Below, one piece after another: positions 25,827 through 33,933 of a stretch of DNA of 64,000 nucleotides. Below the pieces are notes generated by a model. It saw nothing but the letters and a program-made list of their open reading frames with translations, had not been told where the DNA came from and made no database searches. Positions within the stretch are counted from its first letter, which is position 1. Each line of letters opens with the position of its first letter. Source of the DNA: Labilibaculum sp. Its GTDB lineage: Bacteria; Bacteroidota; Bacteroidia; Bacteroidales; Marinifilaceae. A program made the translations under genes and the position numbers. The stretch covers positions 1-64,000 of the forward strand of contig JAEINT010000011.1 in the NCBI GenBank assembly GCA_016342745.1, in the 5' to 3' direction.

Positions 25827-27342
25827 TGGAGTCTACTCTTTTTGGCGCACGTTCGTCTACATTGGCATTATCCATCGAATTTGCAGCAAAAAGTGCACTG
25901 CCATATCTCGATCCTTCTTCTCTAAAATCTTTCAGATCACTTCTTCTTACTAAGTAGCCAGTTATTCTAACAAATTCGCTGTCCGATAAATTAAAGGTAA
26001 ACATCCTCATACCTTTTGTGAAAGCTCCTTTAATGATATCCAGAATTGCAGCTGGATTTCTTTTTACCGTATTATCAAAGTGGAAGATGTCGCTGATGCC
26101 ACCAGAAAAAAGATGGTGGTGCGGTGCAACCGTATTGATGTGTGCGTAAATATCTGGTTCCTCACCAATAGGGATACGCGCACCTGCAGTTTCTTCAATG
26201 TCGATATCAATACCCGATTGAGAATGGAAAAATGCTCTTCCTTTATTTGCCTCACAATAAGGGAGTTCTCTTGAATCTACAATCTTTTTCATCTCTTTAA
26301 GAACAAGATGTCCAAGTTGGTTTGCTTCTTCATCCTTACCATAGATGAAATTCTGTCCACTATTTTTCATCAATTGATTGACACATTCGGCAAGACCGTA
26401 AAAGCCAAACATTGCTGAAAATTTATCAAGGGAAATAATGCCTTCCTTGGCAAGAAAATCTGTATCAAAATACTTTACAGTCTCAACAAGGTATTTGGTT
26501 CTGGCTTCGATAATATCGAGTGTCATCTCGCAATACTTTTTCAATGTCCCATTTAGGAAAGCTTCCGTATTACCAATATGAGTATCTGTTATTTTTTTTA
26601 AGTTTAATCGAATAAGTGTATGAGATCCTCCACCTTCAGGTAAAGAATTGTAACAGCTGACAACACCGTAATTACCATCAAAATCGGATGCTGTCATTTT
26701 GTGATTCGCAATATGAGGTTTTGCAACCTCAAATACGGTTTTAACGGCATCTGTTAAAAATGCATCCGAAGTCTTTTCAGTATCATACTTCAGAGTCAAA
26801 TTTGGAACAACTTGTTTGAGTTCTCTCTCTATGCGCAGAATCACCCTTGCAATAACATTATCTTCAGGGCCAATGTTGGCATGCACAAAAGCATCAGGTA
26901 AAGTTCTGTCAATAAATCGCCAGAAAAGTTTCACCTTTTTATAGATTTCTTCTTCGGTTAAATCGCCAACATAATCAAGTAATAGTTGATCGATATTGCC
27001 CAAATAAACAGAATAGCCAGTAATCGAAGGCACTTGTACGAATAGAATAGATAGAAAGTTGATCGCTTCGTCTAAATCGCTTGGAGGTTCCAATTCAAGG
27101 TAATTTACTCCTTTTTTTAGAGCGAGTTTGTAATCAGGAAGTACATATCTTGGGCGATAGGGTGCATGGCCTTCAAAAAGATCACAAATTACTTTTTCTT
27201 GCAAGGCATTTTTAGCTTCATTTGATACTTGAGGGTAAGCTTGAGTACTCTCTGCTATATATGCTAAGTGATGCTTTTTCTGCTTGTAATCTAAATTGCC
27301 ATCAGTAATAACACCGAGCACTCTATCTTTAATATCTTCCAT
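25801..27342 (-). CDS. yjjI: YjjI-family glycyl-radical enzyme
   Basis: This 513-residue protein is a compact glycyl-radical enzyme, clearly smaller than PflB (742). Candidate active-site Cys230 lies in VVSCYNSLPEGGG, and the radical glycine is Gly462 in RITGYLVR. It matches the E. coli YjjI/DUF3029 length. The substrate is unknown: residues that define PFL, diol dehydratase or decarboxylase subgroups are not evident by eye. It pairs with yjjW in an overlapping two-gene operon, and a TATTTTTG -7 box lies about 50 bp upstream. A radical enzyme sensitive to oxygen again implies anaerobic life. Confidence 0.93.
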   Translation of the reverse strand: MEDIKDRVLGVITDGNLDYKQKKHHLAYIAESTQAYPQVSNEAKNALQEKVICDLFEGHAPYRPRYVLPDYKLALKKGVNYLELEPPSDLDEAINFLSILFVQVPSITGYSVYLGNIDQLLLDYVGDLTEEEIYKKVKLFWRFIDRTLPDAFVHANIGPEDNVIARVILRIERELKQVVPNLTLKYDTEKTSDAFLTDAVKTVFEVAKPHIANHKMTASDFDGNYGVVSCYNSLPEGGGSHTLIRLNLKKITDTHIGNTEAFLNGTLKKYCEMTLDIIEARTKYLVETVKYFDTDFLAKEGIISLDKFSAMFGFYGLAECVNQLMKNSGQNFIYGKDEEANQLGHLVLKEMKKIVDSRELPYCEANKGRAFFHSQSGIDIDIEETAGARIPIGEEPDIYAHINTVAPHHHLFSGGISDIFHFDNTVKRNPAAILDIIKGAFTKGMRMFTFNLSDSEFVRITGYLVRRSDLKDFREEGSRYGSALFAANSMDNANVDERAPKRVDSNERIASKY

Positions 27343-27711
27343 TCCTTTTTTAATTTCTATGCATTCTTAAATCCTGAGGATTTATGATTCTTCAAAAATA
27401 GCGAAAAGACCGCAGTGTAAGAATTTGTTTTGTAAAAAAAATCCTGTGTAGCAAGTAAGTCATATGTTGAAAATGAATGATGAATGTAATTTTTCAATTG
27501 ATAAACTATATTGGTGCCCTAAGATGCTAGTATTAAAGGTATAGGATAAAGGAGGGCATTAGTTTATTTTCAAAGGATCTTTAATAGTAGGCCTAATAAA
27601 TTTATTATAATCTTCATCTTTTAAAAATATTTTTAAAAGATGAAGGTGTTTTATAAAATAATTTTCTACTTTTAGACCAGCAAATAGTATAAATCTAAAA
27701 TAGATATTGAT
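27343..27711. other. 369-bp divergent control region between yjjI and the ROK regulator
   Basis: For yjjI (minus) there is TATTTTTG at 27393-27400 and a small hairpin TAAATCC-TGA-GGATTTA in the leader (27368-27384). The plus-strand side holds a perfect 34-bp palindrome at 27612-27645 and TACTTTTA at about 27667, a one-mismatch -7 box for the ROK gene. No small gene was recognised. Confidence 0.5.
27612..27645. repeat. Perfect 34-bp palindrome
   Basis: The left half CTTCATCTTTTAAAAAT is followed directly by its exact reverse complement, with no spacer. It lies 66 bp upstream of the ROK regulator start. The AT-rich core is similar in character to NagC/Mlc-type operators, so a ROK operator is possible; a transcription terminator is less likely, since no gene ends here on either strand. 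Confidence 0.8.
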
Positions 27712-28938
27712 TTGAAGCCAGTATTTCTATATGAAAAGTACTTAACGGGTACCCTTAATTCTAAAAAGAGAAAGCAACAGCAATACAAAAAAATTGTATC
27801 TCATTTGTATTCTCATGGTGCTGCATCAATTGCTGATATTGTAAAATCTGCTAGGATAAGTCAGCCTTTGGTTGCATCCTTAGTTGAGGATTTAATTGGG
27901 TTTGGTGTGATACTAGAAAGTGGAATTGGGGAATCTATAGGTGGAAGAAGGCCAAGTTTATTTTGTATTAATCCGGCATATCAATATGTGGTTGGAGTTG
28001 ATATTAATTTGCATACGCTGAATGTTGCGATTTTTGATTTGAATAATCAATTGGTGCATCGTGAGGAGTATAAGGATTTTGAATTGGAAAATTCTGTTGA
28101 CTATACGGATGCCTTGTGCGAGAAAATTAGCTTCTCGCTAAGTAAATTAAATATAGTAGAAGAGAAAGTTTTAGCCGTAGGCGTTTCAATACCAGGTTTG
28201 GTTGATGCTGAAAATGGATTAAGTCATACTCATTTGACTTTTACCGAAGAGAGCTTGAGTGCTTATTTAAAAGACAAACTAGGCTTTGCTGTTTTAATGG
28301 ATAACGATGCAAGAACGATGGCATTGGGGGAAAAAGCTTTTGGTAAAGCAAAGGATAAAAAGAATGTGCTGTGCCTAAACCTTAGTAATGGTATTGGTTT
28401 AGGAATGATTCTTAATGGAGAATTACACAGTGGTAAAAATGGTTTTGCTGGGGAATTTGGACACATCTTAATAGATCCTGACGGAAAGTTATGCCATTGT
28501 GGTAAAATTGGCTGTTTGGAAACATTAACATCAGGGAAAATACTGGTAAAGCAAATACGTGAAGCTATTGATAATGGACAAGAAAGTTTTTTAGCTAAAT
28601 ATAAGAAAGAAGGACAAAAGATCGATTTACGTGCAGTAGTTGAAGCTATTTTATCTGGAGATCAGTTTGCGATTGATCAGCTGAATAGAATGTGTGAGTA
28701 TCTGGGAAAGGGGCTTGTGACATTGATTCACTTGTTGAACCCAGAAATGATAATTATTGGTGGAAAACTTGCGCGTGCTGGTAAATATATTATTGGACCA
28801 GTAAGCATGTCTATGAACAAGTATGCTATGGATCGTATTAGTTCCGAAACAGAACTGGTTAGTTCAGATTTACTGGATAATGCAGCATTGATGGGAACAA
28901 TGGCAAATGTAATGGAAAAAGTATTAAATATTGATTAG
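27712..28938 (+). CDS. ROK-family transcriptional regulator (NagC/Mlc-like)
   Basis: This 408-residue regulator has an N-terminal winged helix (about 22-75: GAASIADIVKSARISQPLVASLVEDL) and a ROK sugar-kinase-like domain (VGVDINLHTLNVAIFD) with the zinc motif CHCGKIGC near 263. It precedes an amino-sugar gene cluster on the same strand and probably represses it until a sugar or sugar phosphate binds. There is no ATG for about 190 codons; TTG at 27712 gives a family-like N terminus, so a non-ATG start is required. A perfect 34-bp palindrome lies just upstream. Confidence 0.9.
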   Translation: MKPVFLYEKYLTGTLNSKKRKQQQYKKIVSHLYSHGAASIADIVKSARISQPLVASLVEDLIGFGVILESGIGESIGGRRPSLFCINPAYQYVVGVDINLHTLNVAIFDLNNQLVHREEYKDFELENSVDYTDALCEKISFSLSKLNIVEEKVLAVGVSIPGLVDAENGLSHTHLTFTEESLSAYLKDKLGFAVLMDNDARTMALGEKAFGKAKDKKNVLCLNLSNGIGLGMILNGELHSGKNGFAGEFGHILIDPDGKLCHCGKIGCLETLTSGKILVKQIREAIDNGQESFLAKYKKEGQKIDLRAVVEAILSGDQFAIDQLNRMCEYLGKGLVTLIHLLNPEMIIIGGKLARAGKYIIGPVSMSMNKYAMDRISSETELVSSDLLDNAALMGTMANVMEKVLNID

Positions 28939-28943
28939 TAAGA

Positions 28944-29010
28944 AATTGGTCCCTACGGTTTTTCATTTGGTAGTGAAATTATAGAAGTAGTGTTCTTGTA
29001 GGGATCAATT
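28944..29010 (+). other. Long-range stem in the ROK-nucleotidyltransferase spacer
   Basis: AATTGGTCCCTAC at 28944-28956 pairs with GTAGGGATCAATT at 28998-29010, 13 positions with one mismatch, around a 41-base loop. It could be an mRNA processing or attenuation structure. There is no T-run directly after it. Confidence 0.5.
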
Positions 29011-29029
29011 TTATATAAACTGAAAAAAA

Positions 29030-29932
29030 ATGAAACCCACATTATTAGTATTAGCAGCAGGAATGGGAAGTCGATATGGAGGCTTAAAGCAGATCGATCC
29101 GATTGGTCCATCTGGTGAAACAATTATTGATTATTCAATTCATGATGCCATAAAAGCAGGATTTGGGAAAATTGTGTTCGTAATTCGAGAGAGTTTTGAA
29201 AAAGAGTTTAAAGAACTGTTTAATGCAAAATTATCTGGTAAAATTGAAGTTGAATTTGTGAATCAAGAGATTGCAAAAGTTCCTTTAGGTTCAAACTATA
29301 CTCCTAAGCGTGAAAAGCCATGGGGAACTGGGCATGCAATACTAATGGCTAAGGAATGCATTAAAGAACCTTTTGCAGTTATAAATGCGGATGATTATTA
29401 CGGAGTAGAAGCTTTTACTACAATTGCAGATTATTTAAGAAATGGAATTACCGAGCGCGAAAATTGCATGGTTGGCTATCAACTAGGCAATACAATTTCT
29501 GAAAATGGTTTTGTTTCTAGAGGTGTTTGTGAAACAAATAATAATGATCATTTAACAAATGTTATAGAGCGTATTCATATTGAAAAGTTAGAAAATGGAA
29601 TTGCTTATAAGGAAGATGAAAAATGGATTTCTCTTTCTGGTAATACAACCGTTTCGATGAATTTTTGGGGATTTACGCCTTCACTTTTTGCTCATTTAGA
29701 ATCGCAGTTTAAATCATTTTTAGCAATTGAAGGAGATCAATTGAAATCAGAATTTTTTATTCCATCGGTTGTTGCTAAGATTATCGATGAAGGAAATACC
29801 AAATTCAAAGTATTAAAGTCAGATGCTCAATGGTTTGGTGTAACTTATAAGGAGGATAAAGAAAAGGCAATAAATGCCATTGAAAAATTAGTTGAGAAAG
29901 GAATTTATTCTGCCAAACTTTGGGAATCTTAA
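29030..29932 (+). CDS. Sugar-1-phosphate nucleotidyltransferase-like protein
   Basis: This 300-residue NTP-transferase fold protein begins with the nucleotide-binding signature LVLAAGMGSRYGGLKQ (residues 6-21) and has the metal-site NADDYYG near 120. Such enzymes couple a sugar 1-phosphate to an NTP. With a NahK-like kinase and a phosphohexomutase downstream, it most plausibly makes or consumes an NDP-HexNAc. It lies 13 bp before the mutase gene. The sugar and the base are not decided by sequence. Confidence 0.85.
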   Translation: MKPTLLVLAAGMGSRYGGLKQIDPIGPSGETIIDYSIHDAIKAGFGKIVFVIRESFEKEFKELFNAKLSGKIEVEFVNQEIAKVPLGSNYTPKREKPWGTGHAILMAKECIKEPFAVINADDYYGVEAFTTIADYLRNGITERENCMVGYQLGNTISENGFVSRGVCETNNNDHLTNVIERIHIEKLENGIAYKEDEKWISLSGNTTVSMNFWGFTPSLFAHLESQFKSFLAIEGDQLKSEFFIPSVVAKIIDEGNTKFKVLKSDAQWFGVTYKEDKEKAINAIEKLVEKGIYSAKLWES

Positions 29933-29945
29933 GACAAAAAGAATT

Positions 29946-31325
29946 ATGACGCTAATAAAATCTATATCAGGAATAAGAGGAACGATTGGAGGAAGACCAG
30001 GACAGTCGTTAACACCTATGGATATTGTAAGTATTTCTGGTGCTTTTGGGATGTGGCTTCAAAACAGTGGAGCCAATAAAAAGATCGTTATTGGTCGTGA
30101 TGCTAGAATTAGTGGGGAGATGGTGAATCAACTAGTTGTTGGTGCATTATTATCGGTAGGGGTTGAGGTTGTAGATCTAGGTTTAGCATCTACGCCAACA
30201 GTTGAAATGGCTGTTGTTGATTTGAATGCTGGTGGAGGAATCATTATAACAGCAAGTCACAATCCGAAGAATTGGAATGCATTGAAGTTGTTGAATTGCA
30301 AGGGTGAATTTATTTCAAATCAGGATGGAAAGGATTTACTTAGTTTAGTTGAAGAGCAAAGTTTCCATTACAATGAAGTAGACGAACTAGGTAAATATTC
30401 TAAGAAAGAGGATTATCTGGATACTCATATTCAGCACATAATTGATTTACCCCTTGTTGATGTAAAACTTATTAAAGAAGCTGATTTTTCAGTAGCAGTG
30501 GATGCTGTAAACTCGGTTGGTGGAATTGCAATTCCTCAATTGTTGAAAGCTCTTGGGGTCAAGAATATTAAAGAAATAAATTGTACCCCTGATGGTGATT
30601 TTGCACACAACCCGGAACCACTTCCTGAGAATATTGTAGAGATATCTGAATTGGTAAAGAATGAGAAATTAGATCTGGGAATTATTGTTGATCCTGATGT
30701 AGATCGATTGGCAATGGTGTGTGATAATGGAAAGCCATTTGGTGAAGAATATACCTTAGTTTCTATTGCTGATTATATTCTTCAAAATACAAAAGGAAAT
30801 TTGGCTGCGAATTTATCATCGACAATGGCTCTTCGTGAAATAGCAGAAAAACATGGCGTTGATTTTTTCGAAACAGCCGTAGGAGAGGTAAATGTTGTGC
30901 GTGAAATGAAAAAGCAATCCGCGATTATTGGTGGCGAGGGTAATGGAGGCGTTATCTATCCTGAGTTACATTACGGAAGAGATGCATTGGTAGGTGTTGC
31001 TTTATTCTTAACATTTCTTGCAAAATCAAAAATGACCTCGTCCGAGTTGCGAGCTAAGTATCCTGATTATAAAATTGTAAAAGAAAAGATTGAATTGACA
31101 GGGATTTCAAATTTAGATGCAATTCTTGAGCAGGTTCGAAGAAAATTCATTGATTACCCTTGCAATACGATTGATGGATTGAAAATCACTTTTCCTGAAG
31201 GATGGGTGCATTTGAGAAAATCAAATACTGAACCAATTATTCGTATTTATTCGGAGGCTAAAACTCAGGAATATGCAAATGATTTGGTTGGATGCATTAA
31301 ACAACTGATAAAAATTAAAAACTAA
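29946..31325 (+). CDS. Phosphohexomutase (GlmM/phosphoglucomutase family)
   Basis: This 459-residue alpha-D-phosphohexomutase moves phosphate between C1 and C6 of a hexose or hexosamine. The phosphoserine loop is ITASHNPKNWN (about 100-110), the metal loop is DPDVDRLA (about 240) and the sugar-specificity loop is GEGNGGV (about 325). The final phosphate-binding RKSNTEPIIRIY is intact. The length fits GlmM. Placement between a nucleotidyltransferase and a sugar permease suggests a catabolic HexNAc-1-P/6-P interconversion rather than the cell's only GlmM. I start it at the ATG at 29946. Confidence 0.92.
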   Translation: MTLIKSISGIRGTIGGRPGQSLTPMDIVSISGAFGMWLQNSGANKKIVIGRDARISGEMVNQLVVGALLSVGVEVVDLGLASTPTVEMAVVDLNAGGGIIITASHNPKNWNALKLLNCKGEFISNQDGKDLLSLVEEQSFHYNEVDELGKYSKKEDYLDTHIQHIIDLPLVDVKLIKEADFSVAVDAVNSVGGIAIPQLLKALGVKNIKEINCTPDGDFAHNPEPLPENIVEISELVKNEKLDLGIIVDPDVDRLAMVCDNGKPFGEEYTLVSIADYILQNTKGNLAANLSSTMALREIAEKHGVDFFETAVGEVNVVREMKKQSAIIGGEGNGGVIYPELHYGRDALVGVALFLTFLAKSKMTSSELRAKYPDYKIVKEKIELTGISNLDAILEQVRRKFIDYPCNTIDGLKITFPEGWVHLRKSNTEPIIRIYSEAKTQEYANDLVGCIKQLIKIKN

Positions 31326-31370
31326 CGATATCGCTTTAATTAAAGTTGATTTCTAAAACTTAAACCAAAT

Positions 31371-32684
31371 ATGAGTACTTCTAAATCTTCGTTTAAGAAC
31401 TTTATTTTGCCAATGATTATCATTGGTGCTTTGTTCTTTATTTTCGGTTTTGTTACCTGGTTGAATGGAATCTTAATTCCATATTTGAAAATTGCTTGTC
31501 AATTAACAGATTTTCAAGCCTTATTTGTGGCTTTCGCATTTTATATAGCTTATACCATTATGGCTTTGCCATCTGCTTGGGTTCTGAAAAAAACAGGATT
31601 CAAAAATGGTATGTCAATTGGTCTTTGGGTAATGGCAATTGGGACAATGATATTTATTCCTGCTGCTATGTCTAGAACTTATGGAGTATTCTTAACTGGA
31701 TTGTTCGTGATGGGAACAGGTTTAGCTCTATTGCAAACAGCTTCGAATCCTTACGTTACTGTAATTGGTCCAAAAGAAAGTGCTGCACGACGAATTAGTA
31801 TCTTGGGTATTTGCAACAAGTTTGCAGGGGCAATGGCTCCACTAATTTTGGCATATTATATTCTTAACGATGGAGATGCTTTTGTAGAAAGTTTGAAAGC
31901 TATGAGTGCTGCGGCTCAAACCGTTGCTTTAGATTCATTGGCTGCTAGAGTAATCAATCCATACATTGTAATGACCATTGTACTTGTGATAATGGGCATT
32001 GGTGTAAGAATGGCTCCACTACCTGAGATTGAAACAAGTGAAGAAGATAAGCAAGCAGAAAATGGTGGAGATAAGAAAAATTCAATTATGGAATTTCCAC
32101 ACTTAATCTTAGGTGTGTTTGCTCTTTTCTTTTACGTAGGAGCAGAAGTTATTGCAGGTGATACCATTATTAATTATGGTCTTTCGTTAGGTATTGAATT
32201 AGATACAGCTAAAGCTTTTACATCTTATACCATGGTAACAATGGTTGTTGGATATCTGTTAGGTGTAACGCTAATTCCTAAAGTAATAGATCAACGCTTT
32301 GCGCTGAAAGTTTCAGCCATTTTAGGAATACTCTTCGCAATGGGAGCAATATTTACTTCGGGATTAACTTCCGTGATTTTTGTCGCAATGTTTGGATTAG
32401 CAAACGCATTGGTTTGGCCTGCTATTTGGCCACTTGCTTTGTCAGGCTTAGGAAGCTTTATTAATACAGGTTCTGCATTGTTGGTGATGGCTATTTCAGG
32501 AGGAGCAATTCTTCCATTAATTTGGGGGCGTTTATCGGATGTGTTTAGTACTCAACAAGCTTATTGGGTAGTTGTTCCATGTTATCTGTTTATTTTCTTT
32601 TATGCTGTTAAAGGATACAAGATTAGATCTTGGAAACCAGGTAGTGTAAAGAGTCGTGAGGCAAGTACGGAACTAGGAAAATAA
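31371..32684 (+). CDS. Sugar:proton symporter, FucP/NagP-like MFS
   Basis: This 437-residue inner-membrane permease with about twelve helices begins FILPMIIIGALFFIFGFVTWLNG, the hallmark of the FHS/FucP branch of the major facilitator superfamily. FucP relatives carry L-fucose, glucose/galactose or N-acetylglucosamine (NagP). The surrounding amino-sugar genes favour HexNAc. It lies 45 bp after the mutase and 7 bp before the kinase, so it is inside the same operon. Confidence 0.92.
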   Translation: MSTSKSSFKNFILPMIIIGALFFIFGFVTWLNGILIPYLKIACQLTDFQALFVAFAFYIAYTIMALPSAWVLKKTGFKNGMSIGLWVMAIGTMIFIPAAMSRTYGVFLTGLFVMGTGLALLQTASNPYVTVIGPKESAARRISILGICNKFAGAMAPLILAYYILNDGDAFVESLKAMSAAAQTVALDSLAARVINPYIVMTIVLVIMGIGVRMAPLPEIETSEEDKQAENGGDKKNSIMEFPHLILGVFALFFYVGAEVIAGDTIINYGLSLGIELDTAKAFTSYTMVTMVVGYLLGVTLIPKVIDQRFALKVSAILGILFAMGAIFTSGLTSVIFVAMFGLANALVWPAIWPLALSGLGSFINTGSALLVMAISGGAILPLIWGRLSDVFSTQQAYWVVVPCYLFIFFYAVKGYKIRSWKPGSVKSREASTELGK

Positions 32685-32691
32685 AGATCAA

Positions 32692-33798
32692 ATGGACAAG
32701 AATTTATTTACGATAGTATCAAAGTTTAAAACGGAAGGAAAGGTCGATAGTATTCAACCTTTGGGAGAAGGATTTATCAATGATACTTTTTTGGTGAAGA
32801 CTGAGAAACAAGATGATCCGGACTATCTTTTGCAACGAAAGAATAAGACCATTTTTAAGGATGTTCCTGGAATGATGGGAAATATTCAAAAAGTAACAAA
32901 TCATCTTAAAGCAAAAATTGTAGTAGCAAATGGAGATCCCATACGTGAGGCAATGACAATTATTGAGGTGGAGAATGGGAACCCATTTTTTGAAGATGAG
33001 GAGGAGGATTATTGGACTTTATGCCTTTTTATAAAGGATAATATTACCTACGAATCTGCAGATAGTCCTGAGTTGGCTTATGCTGGAGGTAAAGGGATTG
33101 GAAAGTTTCAAGCAATGCTTTCTGATATGAAAGAGCCTCTGGTAGATATTCTTCCAGGCTTCCACAATATCAGATTTCGATTTGAACAATGGGATGAGGT
33201 TTTGGATTGTGATCCCAAAAAAAGGAAAGAGAATCTTAAGAAAGAGATCTCATGGATTGAAGAGCGTAGAGAGGAAATGTTGGATTTTTGGGAATTAGTG
33301 GAAGATGGAACCATTCCCGCAAGAGTCACTCATAATGACACCAAAATTAACAACATTCTTTTTGATAAAGAGGGTAATGATTTGTGTGTGATTGATTTGG
33401 ATACGGTACTGAATAGTACTGTGTTGAATGATTATGGTGATGCCATGAGATCCTATACAAATACAGGATTGGAAGATGATGAGGATCTAGATAATGTAAG
33501 AATGGATATGGAAATATTTAAGGCTTACACCAAAGGATATTTAGAAGAAACACTTTCATTTTTAACGGACACAGAATTAGAATACCTAGCCTTTTCGGCA
33601 AGATATATCACTTTCGAACAAGTGCTTCGTTTTTTAATGGATTACATCAACGGAGATCAGTATTATAAAATAAAATCGCCAGAGCATAATTTGCTTAGAA
33701 CACATGCTCAATACAAATTGTTGAGAAGTATGGAAGATCAGTACGAGCAAATGAAGCAGATCGTGGTGACATATAGCAAAGAATTATCAGTACAATAA
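32692..33798 (+). CDS. NahK-like sugar kinase (aminoglycoside phosphotransferase fold)
   Basis: This 368-residue kinase has the APH fold: catalytic loop HNDTKINN with His214, Asp216 and Asn221, and metal Asp235 in VIDLDTV. Length and context match N-acetylhexosamine 1-kinase (NahK), which makes HexNAc-1-phosphate for a nucleotidyltransferase, exactly the activity encoded two genes upstream. Relatives in this phylum have been labelled mucin-desulfating MdsC, but the sequence is a kinase, not a sulfatase. It lies 7 bp after the transporter gene. Confidence 0.87.
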   Translation: MDKNLFTIVSKFKTEGKVDSIQPLGEGFINDTFLVKTEKQDDPDYLLQRKNKTIFKDVPGMMGNIQKVTNHLKAKIVVANGDPIREAMTIIEVENGNPFFEDEEEDYWTLCLFIKDNITYESADSPELAYAGGKGIGKFQAMLSDMKEPLVDILPGFHNIRFRFEQWDEVLDCDPKKRKENLKKEISWIEERREEMLDFWELVEDGTIPARVTHNDTKINNILFDKEGNDLCVIDLDTVLNSTVLNDYGDAMRSYTNTGLEDDEDLDNVRMDMEIFKAYTKGYLEETLSFLTDTELEYLAFSARYITFEQVLRFLMDYINGDQYYKIKSPEHNLLRTHAQYKLLRSMEDQYEQMKQIVVTYSKELSVQ

Positions 33799-33933
33799 AT
33801 TAGAATTTTATTTCTGATACCAAACCCGGTATTTAATCGTGTGGTAACGAAAATTAAAACAAATACTCTTTCCTAGGGAAAGTGAATTGTTTTAAGCGAG
33901 TAAGGTTAAGAGATTATAGAAATAAAAAGAAAA

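Noticed and set aside
32692-33798. Mucin-desulfating sulfatase
   Set aside because: Relatives carry this name, but the HNDxKxxN and DLD motifs are those of a phosphotransferase.
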